Shown here: piece by piece, positions 43,229 through 53,470 of the stretch
Numbering within the stretch: the first letter of the stretch is position 1
Layout of the letters: every line of letters begins with the position of its first letter
Assembly (NCBI RefSeq): GCF_010727475.1
Contig: NZ_AP022567.1
Location: 3,844,001 to 3,908,000, forward strand
DNA length: 64,000 nucleotides
From: Mycolicibacterium mageritense
GTDB lineage: Bacteria > Actinomycetota > Actinomycetes > Mycobacteriales > Mycobacteriaceae
Reading direction: 5' to 3'
The notes under the pieces: generated by a model
Seen by the model: only the letters and a program-made list of their open reading frames with translations
The model's database searches: none
What the model was told of the DNA's origin: nothing
Program-made: the position numbers and the translations under genes

Positions 43229-44128
43229 TCACGGCTCGATGACGTGTGACGGGTCGGGCCTGCGGTCCGGCGGCGCCTGGCTGTAGTCGCCCCATGGACC
43301 GTCGCGGTGCTCGATGGCCGCGCGCACGCCCTCGTCGGCGGCGGTGTCGATGAACCGCAACGCATCCGGGGTGTTGCGCATCAAGCCGTCGAGGATGCCG
43401 CCAAGAGTCTGGGTGGAGGCCAGACCCATGTTCTCGTATGCCTGGTTGACCACCAGTTTCTGGGCCTGCAACTGTGCCAACGGGATCCGGGCCAGCTTGC
43501 CTGCGATCTCGGCGACCCGGCTTTCCAGCCGGTCGAACGGAACCGACTCGTTGATCAATTCGATTGCGGCTGCTTCCTTTCCGGTCAGCGGTTCACCGGT
43601 CAGCGAGTGCCATTTCGCCTTCGCCAGGCTCAGCCGGTACAGCCACATCCCGGTGAGGTACGCGCCCCACATGCGGGCATACGGCGTGCCGATCACGGCG
43701 TCGTCGCTCGCGATCACGATGTCGGCGCACAGCGCGTAGTCACTCGCGCCGCCGACGCACCAGCCGTGCACCTGGGCGATCACGGGTTTGGAGGCGCGCC
43801 AGATCGCCATGAATTTCTGTGTCGGACCGGTCTCGCGGGAGCTGACCATGGCGAAGTCCTTGCCAGGATCCCATCGCCCGTCGGTGTTCATCGCCTCGCC
43901 CCAGTGCTGGAAGCCCCCACCGAAGTCGTAACCGCCTGAAAATGACCGGCCCGCACCCCGCAACACGATCACCTTGATCTCCGGATCGCGCTCGGCCAGG
44001 CCGATCGCCTGCTCGATCTCGTCGGGCATGGGCGGGACGATGGTGTTGAGCTGCTCCGGGCGGTTCAGTGTGATGGTCGCGACCGGGGGAGCGGTCCGGT
44101 ACAGCAGGGTCTCGAACTCGTGGGCCAT
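43229..44128 (-). CDS. Enoyl-CoA hydratase/isomerase family protein
   Basis: A 299-residue crotonase. The N-terminal strand VATITLNRPEQLNTIVPP, the CoA oxyanion segment GRSFSGGYDFGGGFQHWG and the AQVHGWCVGGASDYALCADI block are intact. In the second acid position the segment is SDDAVIGTPYARMW, lacking the Glu of classical hydratases, so it may catalyse another crotonase reaction. About 40 extra residues near GEAMNTDGRWDPGKDFAMVS are an insertion seen in EchA-type mycobacterial paralogues. Confidence 0.85.
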   Translation of the reverse strand: MAHEFETLLYRTAPPVATITLNRPEQLNTIVPPMPDEIEQAIGLAERDPEIKVIVLRGAGRSFSGGYDFGGGFQHWGEAMNTDGRWDPGKDFAMVSSRETGPTQKFMAIWRASKPVIAQVHGWCVGGASDYALCADIVIASDDAVIGTPYARMWGAYLTGMWLYRLSLAKAKWHSLTGEPLTGKEAAAIELINESVPFDRLESRVAEIAGKLARIPLAQLQAQKLVVNQAYENMGLASTQTLGGILDGLMRNTPDALRFIDTAADEGVRAAIEHRDGPWGDYSQAPPDRRPDPSHVIEP

Positions 44129-44159
44129 GGGAGCAGTCGAGCGACTGTGCCCCGGGAAG

Positions 44160-44432
44160 TCAAGAGTCGTCGTGGCGCTGACGGAAGTTCTGCAGGCTCA
44201 GCGCGATGCGGACGTCGGCGGGTTCTTCGGCCTTCAGGGTCGACTGGGTGATGGCCAGCGCGATCAAGATGTCCGCGGCGGTGACGAACAACCCGGCCCA
44301 GTACATCCATTTCAGGGTCGGGTCAGGCTGCGCGGCAAAGTAGACGACCAGGAAGATCGGCCCGACGATGCCGCACACCAGCGTCATCGCCTGAATGGCG
44401 AGGTATCGCCGCAACACCGCCATGGGAGACAT
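44160..44432 (-). CDS. Small two-TM membrane protein
   Basis: A 90-residue protein with two hydrophobic helices (LAIQAMTLVCGIVGPIFLVV and WMYWAGLFVTAADILIALAI) and a polar tail rich in Arg and His. No recognised family. It lies 31 bp before the crotonase gene on the same strand, so it may be its upstream operon partner. It looks real because of its good start context and conserved-looking topology, but it is short. Confidence 0.65.
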   Translation of the reverse strand: MSPMAVLRRYLAIQAMTLVCGIVGPIFLVVYFAAQPDPTLKWMYWAGLFVTAADILIALAITQSTLKAEEPADVRIALSLQNFRQRHDDS

Positions 44433-44483
44433 CGGCGTCAGGATAGCGCCGGAGTGGCACCGTACGCACCCGGCGCGACGGGC

Positions 44484-46478
44484 TCAACCGGCCAGCATCC
44501 GCCACAGGAACTCATAGGTCAGCGCTCCCTTGAACGCGGCCTGGGCATTGTCGGCCGCACCGCCGTGCCCGCCCTCGATGTTCTCGTAGTAGTACACCCG
44601 GTGCCCGGCCTCCTCGAGAGCCGCGGTCATCTTGCGCGCATGTCCCGGGTGGACCCGGTCGTCGCGCGTCGACGTCGTGATCAGAATCGGCGGGTAGCGG
44701 CGGTCCGGCGAAATGTTCTGGTATGGCGAGTATTTCGAGATGAACTCCCAGTCCTCGGGGACATCGGGATCGCCGTACTCCGCCATCCACGATGCGCCGG
44801 CAAGCAGCAGGTGATACCGCTTCATGTCCAGCAGGGGCACGCTGCACACCAGGGCGCCGAACAGTTCCGGGTACTGCGTGAGCATGACGCCCATCAACAA
44901 CCCGCCGTTGCTGCCGCCGGCCGCGGCGAGTTGCTCGACGGTGGTGATGCCGCGCCGTACCAGATCGGCCGCCACTGCGGCGAAATCCTCGTACACCAGG
45001 TGGCGGTTCTCCCGCATCGCCTGCGTATGCCACCGGGGACCGTACTCACCGCCGCCGCGAATGTTGGCCAGCACGTACGTGCCGCCGCGGGTGAGCCATT
45101 CACGACCGATCCCGCCCGCGTAGCCGGGCGTCATGGAGCTCTGGAAGCCGCCGTAGCCGTAAAGGTAGGTCGGGGCCGGCTCGTCCTTCTGGCCCACCAC
45201 GAAGTACGGGATCGCGGTGCCGTCCTTGGAGGTCGCGAAATTCTGTGTGACGGTGATGCCCTCGGCGTCGAAGAACGATGGCGCCGACTTGACCTGCTGC
45301 AGCGCGCCGCCGGCCGTCCCGTACAGCAGCCGCGAGGGCGTGGTGAAACCGCTTGAGTCGTAGAACACTTCGTCGCCGTAAGGATCGACGGCGGCCACCA
45401 CGGTTTCGTCGGACGCCGGAATATCCGGCGCGTCCCGCCGTTCCCACGTGCCCGGCGTGACGATCTCGACGTGGCTGGCGACGTCGCGCCGCGTGACGAG
45501 GATCAGCTTGTCCTTCGTCCAGTCGATGCTGTACAGGCAGCTGTGCTCGTCGGGTTCGTATACGACCGTGAGATCGCGTGAGCCGGAAAGGAAATCGTCG
45601 AAATTGGTGGCGATCAGACTGCCCGCGGGATATGTCACGTCGCCCACCTGCCAGTCGCTTCGCGGCGAGATCAGCAGCCATTCGTGATGCGTCGACGTCG
45701 TGGCGTCGGTCGGGACATCGATGTAGATGAGCTCGTCGCCGCGGGCCTCATACCGCAGCAGGTTGTAGAAGTCGGTGGCGCGGGCGAATCGCGTGTGTTC
45801 GTAACCGGGCGTGCGGTCGACCGTCGCGGCGACCTGGACATCCGTGGGCTCCGCGGTGAACACGGTCTCGGCATTTTCGAGGGGCTCACCCCGCCGCCAG
45901 CGCTTCGCGATGCGCGGATACCCGGACTCCGTCATCGACCCTTCGCCGAAGTCGGTGCACACCAGCAGCGTGTCCTCGTCCTCCCAGGACACCGACGACT
46001 TGGCTTCCGGCAGCTCGAACCCTCCTTCGACGAACTGCTTTGTCCGCATGTCGAATTCGCGAACCACCGTGGCATCGGCGCCGCCGCGGGACAGGCTGAT
46101 CATCGCGAGCGTGTGCTCGGGTTCGATGACGGTCGGCCCGGCCCACACCCAGTTCTCGTCCTCGTCACGCGCCAGCTGGTCGACGTCGATCACGACCTCC
46201 CAGTCCGGGTTGTCACTGCGGTAGCTCTCCCGCGTGGTGCGCCGCCACAGGCCGCGCGGGTTGGCCTCGTCGCGCCAGAAGTTGTACAGGTAGGCGCCGC
46301 GAATCCCCACGTACGGAATCCGCTCGTCGGTGTCGAGGATCTCCAGCAGCTCGGCGCGGGTCCGCTCGAACCGCTCGCCGCCGAGCTCCGCGACCGTCGC
46401 GTCGTTGTGTTTACGCACCCAGTCCAGGGCGTCGTCGCCGGTGACGTCTTCGAGCCAGAGATACGGGTCATCTACCAC
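44484..46478 (-). CDS. Prolyl oligopeptidase family serine peptidase (S9A)
   Basis: A 664-residue peptidase, Rv0457c-like. The N-terminal propeller starts with DDPYLWLEDVTGDDALDWVR, typical of prolyl oligopeptidases. The catalytic domain has nucleophile S523 in GGSNGG, acid D606/D607 in STRDDRVHPGH and H638 in EGGHGGAADN. It hydrolyses peptide bonds after proline in short peptides. The start is GTG 46478. It is divergent from an aldehyde dehydrogenase, with a strong dyad in the 61-bp gap. Confidence 0.93.
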   Translation of the reverse strand: MVDDPYLWLEDVTGDDALDWVRKHNDATVAELGGERFERTRAELLEILDTDERIPYVGIRGAYLYNFWRDEANPRGLWRRTTRESYRSDNPDWEVVIDVDQLARDEDENWVWAGPTVIEPEHTLAMISLSRGGADATVVREFDMRTKQFVEGGFELPEAKSSVSWEDEDTLLVCTDFGEGSMTESGYPRIAKRWRRGEPLENAETVFTAEPTDVQVAATVDRTPGYEHTRFARATDFYNLLRYEARGDELIYIDVPTDATTSTHHEWLLISPRSDWQVGDVTYPAGSLIATNFDDFLSGSRDLTVVYEPDEHSCLYSIDWTKDKLILVTRRDVASHVEIVTPGTWERRDAPDIPASDETVVAAVDPYGDEVFYDSSGFTTPSRLLYGTAGGALQQVKSAPSFFDAEGITVTQNFATSKDGTAIPYFVVGQKDEPAPTYLYGYGGFQSSMTPGYAGGIGREWLTRGGTYVLANIRGGGEYGPRWHTQAMRENRHLVYEDFAAVAADLVRRGITTVEQLAAAGGSNGGLLMGVMLTQYPELFGALVCSVPLLDMKRYHLLLAGASWMAEYGDPDVPEDWEFISKYSPYQNISPDRRYPPILITTSTRDDRVHPGHARKMTAALEEAGHRVYYYENIEGGHGGAADNAQAAFKGALTYEFLWRMLAG

Positions 46479-46504
46479 CCGACCATTGTGGCCGCGGGCG
46501 TAGT

Positions 46505-46527
46505 GTGAGCTGTGTTACACCGCTCAC
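46505..46527. promoter_or_regulatory. 23-bp operator-like dyad in the S9/ALDH gap
   Basis: GTGAGC-t-GTGTTACAC-c-GCTCAC is a nested dyad with only one mismatched pair over 23 bp. It directly precedes the ALDH RBS (GAGGAG 46528-46533) and is 27 bp from the divergent peptidase start, so a protein bound here could control both genes. Confidence 0.55.
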
Positions 46528-46539
46528 GAGGAGTCGAAC

Positions 46540-48063
<1,524 letters not shown>

Positions 48064-48065
48064 CC

Positions 48066-48536
48066 ATGACAAGTCGTGCGCTCATCACCGCCGCCGCGGC
48101 CGACCTGCTGGCAAAACTGCAGGAACGCCACGGCGCGTTGATGTTTCACCAGTCCGGCGGCTGCTGCGACGGATCGTCACCGATGTGCTACCCGGACGGC
48201 GATTTCATCGTCGGGGACCGCGACATCCTGCTGGGTGTGCTCGACGTCGGGTCGGGGGTTCCCGTGTGGATCTCCGGGCCGCAGTTCGAGGCGTGGAAGC
48301 ACACGCAGTTGGTGATCGACGTCGTGCCCGGCCGAGGGGGCGGCTTCAGCCTGGAGGCGCCGGAAGGCATGCGGTTCTTGTCCCGCGGGCGCGCGTTCAC
48401 CGACGCCGAGAACGACGAGCTGGCCGCCGAGGAGCCGATCACCGGGGCTCGCTACGCCGCGGGGGTGCGTCCTTCCGACATCGGAAGCCACATCGTCGCC
48501 GAGGCCGCCGACGCGTGCCCCATCCCGGGTCGCTAG
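48066..48536 (+). CDS. DUF779 protein
   Basis: A 156-residue protein with the invariant DUF779 segment MFHQSGGCCDGSSPMCYPDG, containing a Cys pair and a third Cys that could bind metal, followed by FIVGDRDILLGVLDVG and PVWISGPQFEAWKHTQLVID. The family is nearly always next to an aldehyde dehydrogenase, and its biochemical role is not established. The start ATG 48066 is 3 bp after the ALDH stop. Confidence 0.9.
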   Translation: MTSRALITAAAADLLAKLQERHGALMFHQSGGCCDGSSPMCYPDGDFIVGDRDILLGVLDVGSGVPVWISGPQFEAWKHTQLVIDVVPGRGGGFSLEAPEGMRFLSRGRAFTDAENDELAAEEPITGARYAAGVRPSDIGSHIVAEAADACPIPGR

Positions 48537-48616
48537 GCGGCCGCTCAGCCGCCGTTGCCGAGCTGTTCGACCCGATCGCCCGGTAGAAACCCAGAGCCGC
48601 CCACTAGGGTAGGGGC

Positions 48617-50011
48617 GTGACCCACTTTGACGTCGTCGTTATCGGAGCCGGTCCCGGTGGATACGTCGCGGCCATCCGTGCCGCCCAACTGGGGCTGAAC
48701 ACTGCCATCATCGAGCCCAAGTACTGGGGCGGAGTGTGCCTCAACGTCGGGTGTATCCCGTCCAAGGCGCTGCTGCGCAACGCGGAACTCGCGCACATCT
48801 TCAACAAGGAAGCCAAGACGTTCGGCATCAGCGGTGAGGCCAGCTTCGACTACGGCGCGGCGTTCGACCGCAGCCGCAAGGTCGCCGAGGGCCGGGTCGC
48901 GGGTGTGCACTTCCTGATGAAGAAGAACAAGATCACCGAGATCCACGGCTACGGCAGGTTCACCGGCCCCAACAGCCTCGACGTCGAGCTCAACGACGGC
49001 GGCACCGAGAAGGTCGAGTTCTCTCATGCGATCATCGCGACCGGGTCGTCGACCCGCCTGGTGCCTGGCACGTCGCTGTCCGACAACGTGGTCACCTACG
49101 AGACCCAGATCATGTCGCGGGATCTGCCCTCCTCGATCATCATCGCCGGCGCGGGCGCCATCGGTATGGAGTTCGCCTACGTGCTGAAGAACTACGGCGT
49201 CGACGTCACCATCGTCGAGTTCCTGCCGCGGGCCCTGCCCAACGAGGACGCCGAGGTCTCCAAGGAGATCGAGAAGCAGTACAAGAAGCTGGGCGTCAAG
49301 ATCCTCACCGGCACCAAGGTCGAGGCAATCTCAGATGACGGCTCGGTGGTCAAGGTCACCGTCAGCAAGGACGGCAAGACCGAGGAGCTCAAGGCCGACA
49401 AGGTGCTGCAGGCCATCGGGTTTGCCCCGAATGTCGAAGGCTTCGGCCTGGAGAAGGCCGGCGTGGCGCTGACCGACCGCAAGGCCATCGGCATCGACGA
49501 CTACATGCGCACCAACGTGCCGCACATCTACGCGATCGGTGACGTCACCGGCAAGCTGCAGCTCGCCCACGTGGCCGAGGCCCAGGGTGTCGTCGCGGCC
49601 GAAACCATCGGTGGTGCAGAGACTTTGGCGCTCGGTGACTACCGGATGATGCCGCGCGCCACGTTCTGCCAGCCGCAGGTCGCCAGCTTCGGGCTGACCG
49701 AGCAGCAGGCCCGCGACGAGGGTTACGACGTCGTCGTCGCGAAGTTCCCGTTCACCGCCAACGGCAAGGCGCACGGCCTGGCCGACCCGACCGGGTTCGT
49801 CAAACTGATCGCCGACAAGAAGCACCTGGAGTTGCTCGGTGGTCACCTGATCGGACCCGACGTGTCCGAACTGCTGCCCGAGCTGACCCTGGCGCAGAAG
49901 TGGGATCTGACCGCGAACGAGCTGGCCCGCAACGTGCACACGCACCCGACACTGTCGGAGGCGCTGCAGGAGTGCTTCCACGGGCTGACCGGCCACATGA
50001 TCAACTTTTGA
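48617..50011 (+). CDS. lpdC: Dihydrolipoamide dehydrogenase (E3)
   Basis: A 464-residue homodimeric FAD disulfide reductase serving pyruvate and other 2-oxoacid dehydrogenases, and in mycobacteria also the peroxidase system with DlaT. FAD motif VVVIGAGPGGYVAAIRAAQL, redox disulfide C41/C46 (GGVCLNVGCIPSK), NAD motif IIAGAGAIGMEFAYVLKNYG and C-terminal active-site HTHPTLSEALQE (His-Glu pair). The start is GTG 48617. Its stop overlaps the TTG of the small membrane gene. Position matches M. tuberculosis Rv0462. Confidence 0.97.
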   Translation: MTHFDVVVIGAGPGGYVAAIRAAQLGLNTAIIEPKYWGGVCLNVGCIPSKALLRNAELAHIFNKEAKTFGISGEASFDYGAAFDRSRKVAEGRVAGVHFLMKKNKITEIHGYGRFTGPNSLDVELNDGGTEKVEFSHAIIATGSSTRLVPGTSLSDNVVTYETQIMSRDLPSSIIIAGAGAIGMEFAYVLKNYGVDVTIVEFLPRALPNEDAEVSKEIEKQYKKLGVKILTGTKVEAISDDGSVVKVTVSKDGKTEELKADKVLQAIGFAPNVEGFGLEKAGVALTDRKAIGIDDYMRTNVPHIYAIGDVTGKLQLAHVAEAQGVVAAETIGGAETLALGDYRMMPRATFCQPQVASFGLTEQQARDEGYDVVVAKFPFTANGKAHGLADPTGFVKLIADKKHLELLGGHLIGPDVSELLPELTLAQKWDLTANELARNVHTHPTLSEALQECFHGLTGHMINF

Positions 50012-50277
50012 GAAACGAAATCGTCGCCGGCATCGGCGGGTTGGTGATCGGTCACATCCTGTGGCTGCTCGCCATGTCCATCGCGACCGACAGCGGGCGG
50101 GTCAACCAATGGGTGCTGGTGGTCGCCGCCCTGTCGCTGCTGGGCGGCATCGCGGGTGGCGTGCTGGGCTGGCGCAAGTACAAGGACAAGTCCTATGCGT
50201 GGGCCGCGCTGCTGTGGTTCCTGCCCGTGTCGCCCGTGCTGTTCTCGCTTGCCGTGCTGGGCGTGACGTACCTCTAG
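50008..50277 (+). CDS. Small membrane protein (Rv0463-like)
   Basis: An 89-residue protein with three hydrophobic helices (IVAGIGGLVIGHILWLLAMS, WVLVVAALSLLGGIAGGVLG, WFLPVSPVLFSLAVLGVTYL). It starts with TTG at 50008, overlapping the lpdC stop by 4 bases (TTGA), which implies coupling. The function is unknown. The position immediately after lpdC is conserved in mycobacteria. Confidence 0.8.
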   Translation: MRNEIVAGIGGLVIGHILWLLAMSIATDSGRVNQWVLVVAALSLLGGIAGGVLGWRKYKDKSYAWAALLWFLPVSPVLFSLAVLGVTYL

Positions 50278-50280
50278 CCG

Positions 50281-50832
50281 CTAGTCCGGGAAGTCCAGCG
50301 GCATGCGCAGCGTCGTCATGGTCGCCGCGAGCGCATCGTATTGCCCTGCCAGCATGCAGAATTCGATGAGCTGGGGCTTGTCGAGGATCGCCGACAGTGC
50401 GGCCCATGTCTCGGAGGAGATCGACCGCGTGACGACGAACTCGTCGGTCGCGGTGATCAGCACACGCTGCCGCGCGGTCAGGCCCTCTGCGTCGGGGCCT
50501 TCGAAGATGCGGGCCTGGGTCTTCTCGTCGACACCGCGACTGCGCGCCAGGCGCCGGTGTTGCTGCAGCTCGTACTCGCAGTCGCGCAGGTGGCCGACCC
50601 GCAGGATCACGAGTTCGGCGTCCTTGCGCGGCAGCTTGCCGAGCGGCCCGAGCAGCAGCCCGGAGAACGGCAGCCAGGCCAGGAACAGCAGCTTGTGCTG
50701 GCCCAGCACGTTGAACAGGGTGAATCGGGGTGCCCGGATGGCCCGCGCGCCCAGCTTGGCGATGGCCCAGTTGATCGGACCCAGTTCGCGGAATCCGCCC
50801 GGTGCGATGCGGGGCGGCTCAAGTGCGCTCAC
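50281..50832 (-). CDS. Carboxymuconolactone decarboxylase-family protein (Rv0464c-like)
   Basis: A 183-residue AhpD/CMD-fold protein. The core segment is LVILRVGHLRDCEYELQQHR, then RLARSRGVDEKTQARI, in which a single Cys and a His occupy the CMD signature; the second Cys of AhpD is missing, so it is not a classical peroxidase. It is followed by ITATDEFVVTRSISSETWAA. The start is GTG 50832 (MSALEPPRIAPGG). It is 28 bp downstream of ramB on the same strand. Confidence 0.87.
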   Translation of the reverse strand: MSALEPPRIAPGGFRELGPINWAIAKLGARAIRAPRFTLFNVLGQHKLLFLAWLPFSGLLLGPLGKLPRKDAELVILRVGHLRDCEYELQQHRRLARSRGVDEKTQARIFEGPDAEGLTARQRVLITATDEFVVTRSISSETWAALSAILDKPQLIEFCMLAGQYDALAATMTTLRMPLDFPD

Positions 50833-50860
50833 CTTGCCGAGTCTGACACAGCCGCCGTCG

Positions 50861-52276
50861 TCACGACTTCCGCACCAGATACGGCGACACCGTGGACCGG
50901 TGTTCGTCGAGATCGAGCGCGCGGCCCAGCGCGGGGAATGCGCGTTGCGGGCAGTTGTCCCGTTCGCACACGCGGCACCCGGATCCGATGGGCGTGGTGA
51001 CCTCGCCCGAGAGGTCGAGGCCTTCTGAGTAGACCAGCCGATGCGCGTGGCGCAGTTCGCAACCGAGCCCGATCGCGAACGTCTTGCCCGGCTGCCCGTA
51101 CCGGGAGGCGCGCCGCTCGACGGTGCGCGCCACCCACATGTAGTTGCGGCCGTCGGGCATCTGGGCGATCTGCACGAGGATCTTGCCCGGGTTGCCGAAC
51201 GTCTCGTAGACGTTCCACAGCGGGCACGTGCCGCCCGACGATGAGAAGTGAAAACCGGTGGCGGACTGACGCTTTGACATGTTGCCCGCCCGGTCGACGC
51301 GGACGAAGGAGAACGGCACACCGCGTAGCCCGGGCCGCTGCAGCGTCGAGAGCCGGTGGCCGATGGTCTCGTAGCTCACCGAGTAGAACGCCGAAAGCCG
51401 CTCCACGTCGTAGCGGAAGTTCTCCGCGACGTCATGGAATTGGCGATAGGGGAGCACCGTGGCGGCCGCGAAGTAATTGGCCAGGCCGAGCCGGGCCAGC
51501 GTGCGCGACTCGTCGCTGGTGAACATGCCCTCGTCGACCATCTTGTCGATGAGGTCGCCGAATTCCAGATAGCCCAGCTCGGCGGCCATCTTGAACACCT
51601 GCTGCCCGCGGGAGAGATGATTGCCCATCTCCAGGGTCTTGGTGGACGGGTCGTAACGGTGCAGCACGGTGTCGCCCAGGTCGATACGCCGGACGATGTG
51701 GACGCCGTGCACGGTGGTAAGCCGGTTGCTCAGCTCGCCGGCCAGATCTCCGCGGTGCATGCGGATCTTCGCGGTGAGATCCTCGGCGGCGGTGTCGAGC
51801 TCGTGCAGATAGTTCTGCCGCTGGTAGAAGTAGTCGCGCACCTCCTCGTGGGGCATGGTGATCGACCCGCTGCCGCTGCCGTCGGAGTAGCGGTCCTCGG
51901 TCGCCGCGGCCAGCTGCGTGGTGGTGAGCCGGTAGCGCCGGTGCAGGTTCACCATCGCGCGCGCGATGGTCGGATAGGCCGCGACCATGTCGGCGACCTC
52001 GTTGAGGTCGACCTCGACCCCGAGGTCGCGATCCATCGTGACCTCGCGCATCTCGGCGACCAGCCGGGTGTCGTCGTGGGATGCGAAGAACGTGGCGTCG
52101 ACGCCGAACACCTCGGTGATGCGCAGCAGCACCGCGACGGTCAGTGGGCGCACGTCGTGTTCGATCTGGTTGAGATAGCTCGGTGAGATCTCGAGCATCT
52201 GTGCGAGTGCGGCCTGGCTGAAGCCGCGCTCACTTCGCAGCTGGCGCACCCGCGACCCGACAAAGGTTTTTGCCAC
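50861..52276 (-). CDS. ramB: RamB-type regulator of acetate metabolism
   Basis: A 471-residue regulator. N-terminal XRE HTH (VGSRVRQLRSERGFSQAALA, then QMLEISPSYLNQIEHDVRPL, residues about 6-62), a central helical/ImmA-like region with an IrrE-type phrase (NRLTTVHGVHIVRRI) and a C-terminal DUF2083 domain with cysteines (CRVCERDNCPQRAF) that may bind metal. In Corynebacterium and M. tuberculosis RamB controls isocitrate lyase. Here icl lies about 1.2 kb away with RamB-like boxes before it. The start GTG 52276 gives the expected length. It is divergent from the thioesterase gene. Confidence 0.95.
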   Translation of the reverse strand: MAKTFVGSRVRQLRSERGFSQAALAQMLEISPSYLNQIEHDVRPLTVAVLLRITEVFGVDATFFASHDDTRLVAEMREVTMDRDLGVEVDLNEVADMVAAYPTIARAMVNLHRRYRLTTTQLAAATEDRYSDGSGSGSITMPHEEVRDYFYQRQNYLHELDTAAEDLTAKIRMHRGDLAGELSNRLTTVHGVHIVRRIDLGDTVLHRYDPSTKTLEMGNHLSRGQQVFKMAAELGYLEFGDLIDKMVDEGMFTSDESRTLARLGLANYFAAATVLPYRQFHDVAENFRYDVERLSAFYSVSYETIGHRLSTLQRPGLRGVPFSFVRVDRAGNMSKRQSATGFHFSSSGGTCPLWNVYETFGNPGKILVQIAQMPDGRNYMWVARTVERRASRYGQPGKTFAIGLGCELRHAHRLVYSEGLDLSGEVTTPIGSGCRVCERDNCPQRAFPALGRALDLDEHRSTVSPYLVRKS

Positions 52277-52394
52277 GTCAACAAGGCTAACAACGCTGCA
52301 AAGGGTGCCTTCGCATTCTTGGCAGAACGGTCGTTGGGGCGGTATCGCGGTGCCTGGCATGATCGGCCTAGGCAACCGATTGGGGAGTTCGAAA

Positions 52395-53216
52395 ATGACG
52401 GGTACCGCAGGCAAGCCGACGACCGGACTGGGTAAGACGATGATGCCGGTACCCGATCCGCATCCTGATGTGTTCGATCGTGAATGGCCGCTCCGGGTCG
52501 GGGACATCGACCGGGTGGGCCGGTTGCGGTTCGACGCGGCGTGCCGCCACATCCAGGACATCGGATCCGATCAGCTGCGCGAGATGGGCTTCGAGGAGAC
52601 GCACCCGCTGTGGATCGTGCGCCGCACCATGATCGACCTGATCCGGCCCATCGAATTCCAGGACATGCTGCGGATGCGGCGGTGGTGTTCGGGTACCTCC
52701 AACCGGTGGTGCGAGATGCGGGTGCGTATCGACGGCCGGAAAGGCGGCCTCATGGAATCCGAGGCGTTCTGGATCAACATCAACCGCGAGACCCAGGGCC
52801 CGGCGCGCATCTCCGACGACTTCCTGGAAGGGTTGCGGCGCACCACGGACGAAGCCCGACTGCGCTGGAAGCCGTACCTGAAGGGCGGCAGCCGAGAGGA
52901 CGCCGTCGAGATCCGGGAGTATCCGGTGCGGGTGACAGACATCGACCTGTTCGACCACATGAACAACTCGGTGTACTGGACGGTCATCGAGGACTACCTG
53001 TTCTCGCATCCCGAACTCCTGGAGAAGCCGCTGCGGGTGGCCATCGAACACGACGCCGCGGTGGCGCTCGGCGAGAAACTCGAGATCCTCTCGCACGTCC
53101 ATCCGGCCGGATCGACCGACAAATTCGGTGAAGACCTCACCGACCGGACTGTTAGAACGCTCACATATGCGGTCGGCGACGAGACGAAAGCCGTCGCAGC
53201 GCTGTTCCCGCTCTGA
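52395..53216 (+). CDS. Acyl-ACP/acyl-CoA thioesterase (Rv0466-like)
   Basis: A 273-residue double-hotdog thioesterase of the FAT type. The repeated motif WPLRVGDIDRVGRLRFDAAC (about 33-52) and YPVRVTDIDLFDHMNNSVYW (about 175-194) marks the two hotdogs; the second holds the catalytic D-x-x-x-H-M-N-N. RTMIDLIRPIEFQDMLRMRR is also conserved. It hydrolyses fatty acyl thioesters. ATG 52395 follows GGGGAG; ATG 52359 would add 12 residues. The gap to ramB (52277-52394) contains only weak RamB-like sequence (CCTTTGCAG on the minus strand). Confidence 0.87.
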   Translation: MTGTAGKPTTGLGKTMMPVPDPHPDVFDREWPLRVGDIDRVGRLRFDAACRHIQDIGSDQLREMGFEETHPLWIVRRTMIDLIRPIEFQDMLRMRRWCSGTSNRWCEMRVRIDGRKGGLMESEAFWININRETQGPARISDDFLEGLRRTTDEARLRWKPYLKGGSREDAVEIREYPVRVTDIDLFDHMNNSVYWTVIEDYLFSHPELLEKPLRVAIEHDAAVALGEKLEILSHVHPAGSTDKFGEDLTDRTVRTLTYAVGDETKAVAALFPL

Positions 53217-53221
53217 TCCCG

Positions 53222-53263
53222 ACAGGTTTAACAGTACGGGCGTACTGACCTGCGCAAACCTGT
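53222..53263. promoter_or_regulatory. Nested inverted repeats in icl upstream region
   Basis: ACAGGTTT (53222-53229) pairs with AAACCTGT (53256-53263), and inside them CAGTAC-gggc-GTACTG (53232-53247) forms a second perfect dyad. The pair starts 5 bp after the thioesterase stop, so it may end that transcript or bind a regulator of icl. Confidence 0.45.
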
Positions 53264-53310
53264 TACCAGTCGGTAGCTTCTGAACCGGTACAGCCATCAT
53301 GTTTCTTCGC

Positions 53311-53321
53311 AAACTTTGCAA
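53311..53321. promoter_or_regulatory. RamB box 1 upstream of icl
   Basis: AAACTTTGCAA, in the context CGCAAACTTTGCAAGT, agrees with the RamB motif known from Corynebacterium/Mycobacterium (AAACTTTGCAAA-like). It lies 150 bp before the icl start. Confidence 0.7.
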
Positions 53322-53340
53322 GTTAACGTTGCCGTTTGGC

Positions 53341-53352
53341 GAAACTTGGCAA
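53341..53352. promoter_or_regulatory. RamB box 2 upstream of icl
   Basis: GAAACTTGGCAA repeats box 1 with one central change, 30 bp further downstream, so the two sites lie on the same helix face. They probably mark the RamB-controlled promoter of icl. Confidence 0.55.
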
Positions 53353-53470
53353 CTGAAACGGGTGGACCTGCGGATATGGGTTGTGCCATCTTCGGATTAG
53401 CACACCAGTGAAGCTGCTGCGGCGTTAACAAGTAACGAGCGGCGGTGAACGAAACCGAAGGAGCAGTCCT

